A stretch of DNA of 64,000 nucleotides, taken from a virus. Below, one piece after another: positions 8,998 to 17,669 of this stretch. Location: positions 48,001 to 112,000 of IMG/VR virus record IMGVR_UViG_3300020442_000011; one strand, 5' to 3'. Each line of letters starts with the position of its first letter. The stretch's first letter is position 1. Both the position numbers and the translations under genes were made by a program. The notes beneath the pieces were generated by a model, which saw only the letters and a program-made list of their open reading frames with translations, had not been told where the DNA came from and did no database searches.

Positions 8998-9023
8998 GAG
9001 GGACACCTTTTAGGGTGTCCCTC
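8998..9023 (+). terminator. Intergenic hairpin
   Basis: GAGGGACACC / GGGTGTCCCTC with loop TTTTA. It lies between two co-directional genes. The U-tract is poor, so it may be a weak terminator or a processing or stability site. Confidence 0.65.
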
Positions 9024-9037
9024 TACTTGGAGTTTAC

Positions 9038-10441
9038 ATGAAAAACCAGCAAAAAGAAGTTATCGAGTTTTACAAGGATGTATTAGGTACGCTCAGGGTC
9101 ACGACGGATAAAGATGGTCGTGCCCATGTAGTGAATCCAGATGGCAGTCAGAACCCAGCTGTGCTTGATGACAAACCGTTGTATCTTCCTTTGGAGCGCA
9201 CGCTCGAAGGCGACATGATGGAGACAGTCCAACATTTCCATCCACTGTGCGAAGCACTCCCACGTAAGACCCCATCTCCTGTTATCACTTATATGACACG
9301 CCTTGCTCGTATGAACATTGGTGTGTACCTTAAAGTGATCCTTGAGCGGTTGATGGAGGTGGCAGCTGACCCAACACTGCATGATGAGTTACCCCCAGAA
9401 ACTACGGACTACTTCAAGAAACTTCAACATGTTGATGAGAAAGTTTACAAGAAACTTGTAAAACTCATCAATGCGGCGATCAAGAAGAATTCGTTGGTGA
9501 CTGTTTACTGTAAGCCTGGCGGTAAGTATCAGGGGGAAACAGTCACACGACTTTGTACTATTCGTTTCCCGATTATCGGGATGATCGAAGCAAACGACAC
9601 GAAGATACTGAAGTTCAGTTTCTCTTCTGAGCGGGAACGTAAGACAATCCTCGCGTTGTTCAACTACGTTCTTCCAGGTGGTTATGATCACGAAACATAC
9701 AGTGCGCCTAGTGAGTCTAAGGTGGCACCTTTCTTTGATTCGTTCATGTTGGCGTACGAGAAGGTAGTCCTCCAACTCAACGCTATCATCGACCGTCATG
9801 GTAAGTCCATGGAGTTCGGATTAGATCCGTTCCCCACAAAAGTATTCAAGAAGCTCGATCGTCTTCCTGAGTATTACAATAATTCACGTATCCCGACCTT
9901 GCCTGGTAATGAAGGCGGTAAGCGTGAAATGGAAGAGATCAAGAAGACGAACCATGCCAAGACACAGGCGCCCAATCCAAACCAAGCGCAGAGTGCACCA
10001 CCTTGGAACGATTCAGCTCCAACATCGCCTCAACAACCCCAGCAAGCTGCACCACCCGCTAACACGAGTGGTAATATCTCGATGGACGAATATCGCCGTC
10101 GGATGAGCGGGCAACAGCCTCAGCCGAACAATTGGCAACAGCCTCAGCAGCCCCAACCACACTGGCAGGCCCCGGCATATCCTCAACAGATGCCTTACCA
10201 GCAACCTCAACAGCCTCAGCAACCTCATAACCCGTTTAGTGTATTGATGCCTGGACATCACCCACAACAAATGGGTTATCCGCAATACCAGCAGCCACAA
10301 ACGCCTTTTGAAGCAGCAATGAATAATCAAATGGGTGGTTATCCCCAACAAGGGGCTGGTTATCAACCTCAGCAACCGGGTGCAGGGTATCAACAACCCC
10401 ATCCACAGAATGGTTATAACGGTGGTGGCGACATCATCTAA
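9038..10441 (+). CDS. Hypothetical protein with long Pro/Gln-rich tail, 467 aa
   Basis: Residues about 1-290 form a folded domain with many lysines and no recognised catalytic motif. From about residue 310 to the end the protein is a low-complexity Gln/Pro/Tyr/Gly tail (repeats such as PQQPQQ and YQQP) ending NGGGDII. Such tails often mediate multivalent binding or phase separation. It sits directly before the polymerase subunit block and ends at a bidirectional terminator. The phiKZ positional equivalent would be gp70. Start chosen at ATG 9038, preceded by GGAG. Confidence 0.85.
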   Translation: MKNQQKEVIEFYKDVLGTLRVTTDKDGRAHVVNPDGSQNPAVLDDKPLYLPLERTLEGDMMETVQHFHPLCEALPRKTPSPVITYMTRLARMNIGVYLKVILERLMEVAADPTLHDELPPETTDYFKKLQHVDEKVYKKLVKLINAAIKKNSLVTVYCKPGGKYQGETVTRLCTIRFPIIGMIEANDTKILKFSFSSERERKTILALFNYVLPGGYDHETYSAPSESKVAPFFDSFMLAYEKVVLQLNAIIDRHGKSMEFGLDPFPTKVFKKLDRLPEYYNNSRIPTLPGNEGGKREMEEIKKTNHAKTQAPNPNQAQSAPPWNDSAPTSPQQPQQAAPPANTSGNISMDEYRRRMSGQQPQPNNWQQPQQPQPHWQAPAYPQQMPYQQPQQPQQPHNPFSVLMPGHHPQQMGYPQYQQPQTPFEAAMNNQMGGYPQQGAGYQPQQPGAGYQQPHPQNGYNGGGDII

Positions 10442-10450
10442 AACGACATA

Positions 10451-10477
10451 AGTAGATACCCAGCAAGGGTATCTACT
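10451..10477. terminator. Bidirectional terminator between convergent genes
   Basis: AGTAGATACCC / GGGTATCTACT with a short loop, a T-rich stretch on the right and A-rich bases on the left. It separates the forward gene ending 10441 from the reverse gene ending 10488. Confidence 0.8.
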
Positions 10478-10487
10478 TTATGTTCCT

Positions 10488-10853
10488 TTAACTTCTTTTT
10501 GTCAGGTATTGTTTCTTAATCTGTTCTACCAGTAATTCGGGAGGTATCATTAACGATACTTGGTGAATACCCGAATATTCGTCGTGGAGTTCTTTACCGA
10601 AGTGTGAAGGACTATCGTAGTGATTAAGACGCATGATCAACCAGTGTTGACTTACAGGGTGTCCCAGCTTATGTAATAATCCATAGAGATCCCCTTCAAA
10701 CCGATAAAGGTCATCTGCCGACACTGCGGTTACCTGGGTGTCTGGACTCTGTCTGAGTAAAGGGAGATGTTGTTCTAATGTGACCCGGAAAAGAGGATCA
10801 AAAAAGACATTACTGCCTGGTCGCCGTATCGTTGTTTGAACGGTGAGTGCCAT
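10488..10853 (-). CDS. Hypothetical protein, 121 aa
   Basis: A single reverse-strand gene inserted between forward genes. The frame opens to 10907, but the ATG at 10853 (reading MALTVQTT) has GAGG about 10 bases upstream on its strand and is preferred. Soluble; ends KKQYLTKRS. No known domain. It splits the block that runs from the gp68-like candidate to the beta C-half, and it lies divergent from the polymerase gene at 10926, so the 72-base gap should hold promoters for both. Confidence 0.75.
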   Translation of the reverse strand: MALTVQTTIRRPGSNVFFDPLFRVTLEQHLPLLRQSPDTQVTAVSADDLYRFEGDLYGLLHKLGHPVSQHWLIMRLNHYDSPSHFGKELHDEYSGIHQVSLMIPPELLVEQIKKQYLTKRS

Positions 10854-10925
10854 GTTAAAACCTCGAGTTATTAAATCTATATCATCAACAGGTAAGAACC
10901 AAAACACATTAAGGAGTAGGGAAAG

Positions 10926-13034
10926 ATGGGTATCAACAAATCGCGCGAGTTACGCCCTGAACTCCTAGGGATCAACGTACTCGATCCATATTTCTCAACA
11001 TCCACTGCTGCCCGTAAAGCCATGATGGCTACCCATTTAGGTCAGGCACCAGTAGTAGAGGGATCAGAACCTAGAAAAATCTTCTCAGGGGCTGAGTTCC
11101 ACGCAGCTGAAGACGTGTTTGATATTCGGTTCCCGTGTCATGCGTCCATTATCGCAGTTGTTCGTAAATACCAGTCGGGTGGTATGGGTTACGGCGCAAT
11201 TCCAGAGAACCCAGTTACAACGATCATCTACAAAGATTATTACAGTAAAAACATCCGTGTCGGTGTTATCCATGTACCGAAGTATTTGAGTTTCCACCAG
11301 GATTTCGGTTATCCTCTGAAACTCAACCGAGAGGTTTGGGATCGGCTTGCACCCAAACAATTATTCGAAAAAGATACGGTGATCGCCACATCGCCCGCAG
11401 TTAAAGAAGATGGCTCTTATGGTCTAGGTGTTAATGCACCGACGATCTTCTTAACTGATCCAGGTACCATCGAAGATGGCATCGTCATGTCTGAATCGAT
11501 GTGTAAGAAAATGAGTCCTCGTGGTTATGGAACACTTGTCGGTAGTTGGGGCAAGAAAACATTCCCTCTAAACCTACATGGTGATTCTACCCATTACAAG
11601 CCCTTCCCTGACATTGGTGATATCATCCCGGCAGACGGTTTAGTGATGGCGTTTCGTGACATCGATCAGCGTCTGGGTGTGGCTGACATGACACCGCGTG
11701 CGACACGCACGGTGGATCACTCATATGACAAGCCTCTATGGGGGCGTCCTGGCGCAAGGGTGGTTGATGTTAAGGTTTATCATGACGATCGGCTAAACCC
11801 ATCTTTTACCCCGGTAGGTATGGATACGCACGCACGTAAGTATTATGACGGTCTTGCAACCTACTACCGTACGATTATGAAAATCTACCTCGACTTACAA
11901 AGAAGTTGGGGTAAGCATAAGCTGGAACTCACACCTGAGTTCGGTAGTCTCCTAGTAGAGGCCCAGACTCACTTACCTGTATCTCCCAGCGAGCGTAAGC
12001 TCACACGCATGAACCGTCTAGAGACTTTAGATGAATGGCGTGTCGAGATAACCTACGAATGGGTAATGCCTTTCAACGAAGGCTACAAACTGACGGACCT
12101 CTTTGGGGGCAAAGGAGTTAATTGTAAAACTCGTCCCGACCACGAAATGCCAAAAGACAAAAATGGTAATCGTGCAGATATTGTCATTTACGGTATTTCT
12201 ACAATCAACCGTACTAACCTAGGTCGTTGGTTTGAACAGTTTACCAACGCAGCGTTCCGTGATCTTGTTCAACGCATGCGGCGTGAGTGTGGCCTCGATC
12301 ACTTACGTACACCTACGTCTATTGAAGCGCAACGTGCCGTCAGTAACAAAGAATGGGTATCCATGGCGTTTAATCGCTTGCTCAAATTCTATTACATGAC
12401 AGTGCCGCTAATGGCCAAATCGATGGAGGAACATCCAAGTCCAGCTTGTCACCTTAAACACATCTTGATTGAAGGTGGTTTTCTCCATCACATGGCAGAT
12501 AACCCAATCAGCGAGATGGACCAGGTGAGAAACATCATGAAGAGTGAGTTCAAACCTCATTATGATAAAATCACCTTTTACAACAATTTTGGTGAGGAAG
12601 TCGAATCGGAACTCCCTGCACTGATCGGTGATATCTATTTCATCGCCCTCGAAAAGAATGGCGAGGATTATTCAGCAGCTGCTTCAGTTAAAGTTCAGCA
12701 CTTTGGTGTTCCTGCCAAACTAAGTCAGAACGACCGCAACACAACACCCGCACGTCAAACGTCAGTGCGGGGTATCGGTGAATCAGAAAGCCGTTCTCTA
12801 TGTTCCACCATTGGTCCAGAACCTACTATCGAAATCATGGACCAATCCAATAACCCCGAAGCACACCGTTTCGGTATCATGAATATCTTAACCCACCCAA
12901 CGCCTACTAACATCGAAAGACTTGTTGATCGTAACAAAGTTCCTTTCGGTGGTTCTCGACCAGTAAACCTGTTTAAACATATCCTTGCCTCGCGCGGTCT
13001 AAGATTTTTCTATAAACCGAATCAGGAAGATTGA
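10926..13034 (+). CDS. RNA polymerase beta subunit, C-terminal half (non-virion enzyme)
   Basis: A 702-residue homologue of the C-terminal part of bacterial beta. TIEDGIVMSES at about 181-191 corresponds to the FEDS region of beta. KLTDLFGGKG at 388-397, followed by KTRPDHEMPKDKNG, corresponds to the GRHGNKGV...DMPYDENG active-site region. The C-terminal part (TSVRGIGESESRSL) matches the terminal beta motif that contacts beta'. In phiKZ this is gp71-73. It has AGGAG upstream and is followed 3 bases later by the beta' C-half, as in phiKZ gp71-73/gp74. The phiKZ gene is known to carry an intron; this copy is uninterrupted. Confidence 0.92.
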   Translation: MGINKSRELRPELLGINVLDPYFSTSTAARKAMMATHLGQAPVVEGSEPRKIFSGAEFHAAEDVFDIRFPCHASIIAVVRKYQSGGMGYGAIPENPVTTIIYKDYYSKNIRVGVIHVPKYLSFHQDFGYPLKLNREVWDRLAPKQLFEKDTVIATSPAVKEDGSYGLGVNAPTIFLTDPGTIEDGIVMSESMCKKMSPRGYGTLVGSWGKKTFPLNLHGDSTHYKPFPDIGDIIPADGLVMAFRDIDQRLGVADMTPRATRTVDHSYDKPLWGRPGARVVDVKVYHDDRLNPSFTPVGMDTHARKYYDGLATYYRTIMKIYLDLQRSWGKHKLELTPEFGSLLVEAQTHLPVSPSERKLTRMNRLETLDEWRVEITYEWVMPFNEGYKLTDLFGGKGVNCKTRPDHEMPKDKNGNRADIVIYGISTINRTNLGRWFEQFTNAAFRDLVQRMRRECGLDHLRTPTSIEAQRAVSNKEWVSMAFNRLLKFYYMTVPLMAKSMEEHPSPACHLKHILIEGGFLHHMADNPISEMDQVRNIMKSEFKPHYDKITFYNNFGEEVESELPALIGDIYFIALEKNGEDYSAAASVKVQHFGVPAKLSQNDRNTTPARQTSVRGIGESESRSLCSTIGPEPTIEIMDQSNNPEAHRFGIMNILTHPTPTNIERLVDRNKVPFGGSRPVNLFKHILASRGLRFFYKPNQED

Positions 13035-13037
13035 TCG

Positions 13038-15032
13038 ATGATGTCACGTTACACCATGCGAGACTTGATCCACTTGTCTCCACAACAACTCTACCGCGAG
13101 TTACCCAAGGAAAAAGAAATCACCGTTGAGTTTGACGACGGTGAATTAATCACTCACACCAACATAACCATACTCAGCACATACATGTGCTTCCCACTCA
13201 CAAAGTTCCCCGATGTTCCTATTCTAAAAGAATATCATCTTGGGAATAACGTCCCGACAGGCGGGCTCATCAATAAGCGCCTGAATAGTGTTTTATGGGG
13301 TATCCATAAACATTCGGGGGAACAAGTCGACCCTGAATATCTCAGTAAGTTGGCGATTGTTTCAGTCAATAAACTATTCAATGACATCACGACATATGGC
13401 GCACCCAGTTTCTCGTCGATGTCGATGTTCGACCTTTATGAAATAATGGAACTTCCTGAGTTACAGGAAGCGCTCAGTGGGGTGGAACCCACTGAATTTT
13501 CGATCAACAAGAAAGTTTATCCTGTTGTTCAGAAAATCCTTAAAGACCCGGCAATCCTGCCGCATAACGCTATCATGAAATCGTCCCTGGCGGGCACATC
13601 TAAGAATGGTCAACTTTTACAAGTGTTTGGCCCCTTAGGTTTCCGTACAGATATCAACAAAGAGCTCTTCCGCTATCCAATAGTTAACCCGCTTGCTGAG
13701 GGCGTCGGAGATTATGAAGGTGCTCTAAAGGAATCGCGTACCGGTACAATCGCACTCCTTAACAATAAGGATCTGTTGCGTAAGACTGAATATTTCAATC
13801 GACAAACGCAATTGATTGCACAATACGTGATGAATCTACATCACTTTACTGATTGTGGTACTGACATCCGTCTTCCTTATCTGGTAACGGAAGATAACCT
13901 CGAGACGCTCAAGGGTAAATATTACCGTGTTGAACAAAATGGTGAAGACACATGGTTGAAGGGCGATGAAAAACATCTTATCAATCAAGTGATCTTCATC
14001 CGTTCTGTGTTGGGGTGTAAACATTCCGACCCGCAAGGTGTTTGCGGTATGTGTTATGGACGAATGCAGTTCTCCATTCCTTATCGCACTAACATCGGTA
14101 ATGTCAGTGCCGTAGTGGTGGGTGACAAAATAACATCGAGCGTATTGTCAACAAAACACCATGTGGCATCCTCACAGGTAGAACACTTTCATCTTGGTCC
14201 GCGTGAACTCGAGTTTATGCGGTATGGGGAACAAGAAGAAACGTTGTACCTCAGCTACAAAGTAGCTAAAGCGGATCGGGTGTATATGACGGTGTATGCT
14301 GACCAGGTACCTAACTTGGCCAACATTCTGATGGTACCGTCGTTAGATGAATTCCCAACCACATCGGTATCACAGCTCACCCAAGCTGCGTTTCAATACG
14401 AAAACAAGGAGGGCTTCCTTGTGGGTGACGTTGTTCAGACATCCCTGTACAACCGTCATGCGAGTTTCTCTAAGGAACTCTTGGCTCATATTCGAGAATA
14501 CAAATGGGAGATTGATGATGATGGTAATGTTCGCGTTGACCTCACTAATTTCGCACGTGATCGACCGCTACTTACGCTACCGTTTAAGAACGTCGACATG
14601 TATGATGTGATGGTAAAGATAAAATCTTTCCTTCACTCCGGCTCTGACGGTCAGAACAAAAAGTTAGCAGGGTATTCTAAGAATAAACGGGGTGAACAGA
14701 ACTTCCTGAAAAATTATGATAATCCTGTTGATGCACTCACTGTGTTCGCCAACATGCTAAATGAGAAGCTTTATGTGAACTTAGTTCACGTGGAAATTCT
14801 ATTATATGCAATGATGGTGCGTAAACGCGGTGAAGACTATCGTTTACCTAAACCAGGTGTTACTGGGCAATTTGACAAATATAACATCATCATGGCAAAG
14901 CGGTCTCTATCAGCCGCTATGGCATTCGAGAAGCAAGATAAGATCCTTTCTTCCGCAGATGTTCTGAGTCTATCGCCTCGTATCGACCATCCCTATGATA
15001 TTGTCGTCATGGGAGGTGACTACGCTAATTAG
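13038..15032 (+). CDS. RNA polymerase beta' subunit, C-terminal half (non-virion enzyme)
   Basis: A 664-residue homologue of C-terminal beta'. The four cysteines of the second zinc site are present: C273 (TDCGTD), C327, C336 and C339 (CKHSDPQGVCGMCYG). The segment from about 185 to 260 (NGQLLQVFGPLG, then EGVGDYEGALKESRTGT) aligns with the bridge-helix and trigger-loop region. phiKZ gp74 is the positional equivalent. GGAAG lies upstream of ATG 13038. Together with the beta' N-half, beta halves and gp68-like candidate it would form the non-virion polymerase that transcribes middle and late genes. Confidence 0.92.
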   Translation: MMSRYTMRDLIHLSPQQLYRELPKEKEITVEFDDGELITHTNITILSTYMCFPLTKFPDVPILKEYHLGNNVPTGGLINKRLNSVLWGIHKHSGEQVDPEYLSKLAIVSVNKLFNDITTYGAPSFSSMSMFDLYEIMELPELQEALSGVEPTEFSINKKVYPVVQKILKDPAILPHNAIMKSSLAGTSKNGQLLQVFGPLGFRTDINKELFRYPIVNPLAEGVGDYEGALKESRTGTIALLNNKDLLRKTEYFNRQTQLIAQYVMNLHHFTDCGTDIRLPYLVTEDNLETLKGKYYRVEQNGEDTWLKGDEKHLINQVIFIRSVLGCKHSDPQGVCGMCYGRMQFSIPYRTNIGNVSAVVVGDKITSSVLSTKHHVASSQVEHFHLGPRELEFMRYGEQEETLYLSYKVAKADRVYMTVYADQVPNLANILMVPSLDEFPTTSVSQLTQAAFQYENKEGFLVGDVVQTSLYNRHASFSKELLAHIREYKWEIDDDGNVRVDLTNFARDRPLLTLPFKNVDMYDVMVKIKSFLHSGSDGQNKKLAGYSKNKRGEQNFLKNYDNPVDALTVFANMLNEKLYVNLVHVEILLYAMMVRKRGEDYRLPKPGVTGQFDKYNIIMAKRSLSAAMAFEKQDKILSSADVLSLSPRIDHPYDIVVMGGDYAN

Positions 15033-15042
15033 GGAAACGGAG

Positions 15043-15064
15043 TGCGGGGGATACGTCCCCCGCA
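15043..15064 (+). terminator. GC-rich hairpin between polymerase and helicase genes
   Basis: TGCGGGGGA / TCCCCCGCA with loop TACG. No strong U-tract follows, so partial termination or mRNA processing is possible. Confidence 0.6.
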
Positions 15065-15073
15065 GTATTAACC

Positions 15074-16612
15074 ATGAACAATTTAAAGTTGGATGTTTAC
15101 TCACACGGGGTACGCCTACATGGCTACACCCGTAACCTCTTTGGTGAGATCGTTCATTTTTTGAGTCGTTTGGAACTAAAAGAGGATAAACGACTACCTC
15201 GTCACCAAGGTGGTGGTATGGTGACCGTGGTGAGAAAGAAGTTTTTTGGTATTTTGAATTCTAAGCGTGAGATATACATCCATCGACATCACCTAGAAGC
15301 ACTATTGACGTTTCTAAAGGGATGTGGTTTAACCGAACAAAATTTTATCATTGAATACATTGACCCACCTAAGGGTCAGCGTATAGAAGGTGTGGAAATA
15401 TTTGATCACTTTGTTGAGAGGGACTATCAAGGTATCCTGATACCCGAACTTGCTGAAGATGTACAACGATCACGTAAAGTGGATTTGGCCACGGGTTTGG
15501 GTAAAACGTTCTGTTCATTAAAAGCGTGTCTTCTTAGAGGTGAACGTTTCTCTGTAATGCTTGCCCCTAAATATTTCGGTCTATGGATCGGAGCATTAAA
15601 TGATACGTTCAAGACCTTTAAAGATGTACCAGGACAATACATCACTGTGTCTGGTGGTAATGAATTGCGTATGGTGATGCAGCAAGCACTGGACGGAACA
15701 CTCGAAGCAAAAGCCATTATCATTTCAAACACAACGTACCGTAACTATATCGAAGCCTATGAGCAATTCGGTGAGAATATCGTTGACCATGGTTATCTGG
15801 TTCCACCTCAGCGATTCCATGAGCTTCTGGGTATAGGTACGCAGATCAACGATGAATTTCATGAGGATTTAGGTTTAACCTTCAGGATAGACTGTTTTAC
15901 GAATATCAAGAAACAGCTCTATTTGTCCGCTACGCCGTTTAATGGTGATCGGTATGTCACAGATATGGTGGATGTCATGTTGCCTCCTGAGACGTACTGT
16001 ACAATCCCTGAGCCCCCTAAATACATCAACGTATTGGAACTTCTCTACCAAGACGATGTAGAAGCGCGTGATTACTTAACTCCCCAAAAGAATAGTTATA
16101 ATCATGCACGATACGAAAAGATGATGTTAAAGAAAAAACGCCGCCTCAACACGTATTTCAGCAAAGTTGCTAAGGTGGTTGATAAAGCATTTGTTAGTGA
16201 TTTTGAACCTGGTCAGAAGATGCTCATTCTGTGCGCGACAGTCGACTTCATTCAAGCATTGACAAAATATCTCAAGGTCCAATTCCCGAACGTCAAAATA
16301 GGACACTACGTTAGTGGTGTTTCTTACGACACGGTGAAAGCTCAGGACATCACCGTATCAACGATCAAGTCGGCTGGAACAGGGGTCGATATACGTAACC
16401 TTCGTGAAACCCTACTTTTACAGGCGGTAGGGTCGGATAAGGATAACATCCAAATCTTAGGACGTACACGTCCGTTAAAAGACTTCCCTGATGTCACACC
16501 GCGCCTTATCTACTTCACGTGTATTGACATCAGACAACACCGTAAATACGCTCAGAAGAAGAAAGAAACCTTCGCTGGTCGTATATTACATTCTCGCACG
16601 ATGCGCTTATAA
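15074..16612 (+). CDS. SF2 DNA/RNA helicase (UvsW-like)
   Basis: A 512-residue helicase. Motif I is TGLGKT (140-145), motif II DEFH (260-263), motif III SATPF (285-289), motif V region TGVDI (436-440) and motif VI QILGRTR (460-466). This is the order of superfamily 2 enzymes such as T4 UvsW. N-terminal residues 1-115 are family specific. It follows the polymerase subunits, matching the helicase after gp74 in phiKZ. Probable role: unwinding R-loops or branched DNA during replication and recombination. Confidence 0.9.
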   Translation: MNNLKLDVYSHGVRLHGYTRNLFGEIVHFLSRLELKEDKRLPRHQGGGMVTVVRKKFFGILNSKREIYIHRHHLEALLTFLKGCGLTEQNFIIEYIDPPKGQRIEGVEIFDHFVERDYQGILIPELAEDVQRSRKVDLATGLGKTFCSLKACLLRGERFSVMLAPKYFGLWIGALNDTFKTFKDVPGQYITVSGGNELRMVMQQALDGTLEAKAIIISNTTYRNYIEAYEQFGENIVDHGYLVPPQRFHELLGIGTQINDEFHEDLGLTFRIDCFTNIKKQLYLSATPFNGDRYVTDMVDVMLPPETYCTIPEPPKYINVLELLYQDDVEARDYLTPQKNSYNHARYEKMMLKKKRRLNTYFSKVAKVVDKAFVSDFEPGQKMLILCATVDFIQALTKYLKVQFPNVKIGHYVSGVSYDTVKAQDITVSTIKSAGTGVDIRNLRETLLLQAVGSDKDNIQILGRTRPLKDFPDVTPRLIYFTCIDIRQHRKYAQKKKETFAGRILHSRTMRL

Positions 16613-16629
16613 ACTGTTGGAGTTTCATC

Positions 16630-17076
16630 ATGGCTTTAAAGGTAGATCCCAGTAAAATGGAAAAGATTGTAGCATTGTTTTATGGTGCGCAATCAACTCG
16701 CGACAAAGTACCTGCAGGCGGCGCGCTTGATAAATTAACAATGGTGACGGCCACCCACGGTCGTTTGATGTTAGCGACAGAGGAGTTTCCCGTTGACTTC
16801 ATCATTCAGTCGTATGATCTTAAACCCAAAGAGGTATGTGATCAACGCAATGGTGAATTCATCCGTGAATTGGTGGATCACTTGGGTGCATCACATCTAT
16901 ACTCCGCTCTCACTGATGCCATGAAGAAGGATGGTTTCGTCATTGAGATTGTGGGTGACAAAGTCATTGCTAACCCTCTCAAGCAATCGTTTGGTGAAAC
17001 GGACGAGCAAGAACCGGCGCGTCCAGTAAGTAAAACATATTACGTGGAACATCACCCTGACGACGTGGTTGAATAA
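16630..17076 (+). CDS. Hypothetical protein, 148 aa
   Basis: Begins 17 bases after the helicase gene, preceded by GGAG. Soluble, with a helical centre and an acidic C-terminus (HHPDDVVE). No motif recognised. Last gene of the unit before a convergent terminator. Confidence 0.85.
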   Translation: MALKVDPSKMEKIVALFYGAQSTRDKVPAGGALDKLTMVTATHGRLMLATEEFPVDFIIQSYDLKPKEVCDQRNGEFIRELVDHLGASHLYSALTDAMKKDGFVIEIVGDKVIANPLKQSFGETDEQEPARPVSKTYYVEHHPDDVVE

Positions 17077-17086
17077 CGACATAAAA

Positions 17087-17112
17087 AGACCCTTCCCACA
17101 TGGGAAGGGTCT
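17087..17112. terminator. Bidirectional terminator between convergent units
   Basis: AGACCCTTCCC / GGGAAGGGTCT with a short loop, preceded by A-rich bases and followed by a long T-run from 17127. It serves the forward unit ending 17076 and the reverse unit ending 17133. Confidence 0.85.
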
Positions 17113-17132
17113 ATGTCCGACTAACCTTTTTT

Positions 17133-17669
17133 TTATTTTTTTGGCTTTGTTTGGTAGTGCTGGGCCTCGGCTTGAAGTTGACCTTCTAGTGATGACGTTG
17201 TCTTTTCGTATTGTCGGATATGAGCTTTAGCCATCTGGCAAAGCATCTCCGCATCATGGTACTCCATATCGAAGAAACCGTGAATGTCTAACCCAAAGTG
17301 TTCCTTTATCTTTAGATGATAGAACTTACGAAAATAGTCGAGCTTCAGGCTACCTTCATAGATGTCTTCCTTAGGATGATAGGCTACAAGCGCCAACGGG
17401 CGTTTCTGAGCCTTTTCAAGATCCGAGTGAGGAAAGATACCATATTGGTTCTGATAAGCCGTCTTGGTTAGTCTTTCGGCGGTTATAGAGGTCACAGCAG
17501 GAAGTGTCTTAGCTAGATTGATTAATTCGTTAACACCGCCCTTCGGTATGTACCCAAACGACAACATTGTGACGTGGCCGTTTGGATCACTACTGTCTAT
17601 AGAAAGACGTGTATACCTTGGGTCAGTGTTAACGTCGTTTAATCCCTGAGCTTCCGGCTGTGCAGCGTA
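17133..17669 (-). CDS. C-terminal extension read in the -1 frame after 17639-19525
   Basis: The frame is open from a stop just upstream of the T8 run down to 17133 and encodes about 178 residues beginning YAAQPEAQGLNDV. The first ATG is only at 17567, yet the 34 codons before it have normal phage-like composition (for example DVNTDPRYTRLSIDSSDP), and no ATG, GTG or TTG with a Shine-Dalgarno sequence exists there. The segment therefore looks like a continuation of the upstream gene through a -1 shift at T TTT TTT, giving a 797-residue fusion. The C-terminus is helical and Gln/Lys-rich. If no shift occurs, an internal product from 17567 (144 aa) is the alternative. Confidence 0.65.
   Translation of the reverse strand, partial: YAAQPEAQGLNDVNTDPRYTRLSIDSSDPNGHVTMLSFGYIPKGGVNELINLAKTLPAVTSITAERLTKTAYQNQYGIFPHSDLEKAQKRPLALVAYHPKEDIYEGSLKLDYFRKFYHLKIKEHFGLDIHGFFDMEYHDAEMLCQMAKAHIRQYEKTTSSLEGQLQAEAQHYQTKPKK

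Noticed and set aside
10013-10402. Reverse frame rich in Leu/Arg opposite 9038-10441
   Set aside because: Mirror image of the Gln/Pro-rich tail (CAG/CAA gives CTG/TTG); no ribosome binding site.
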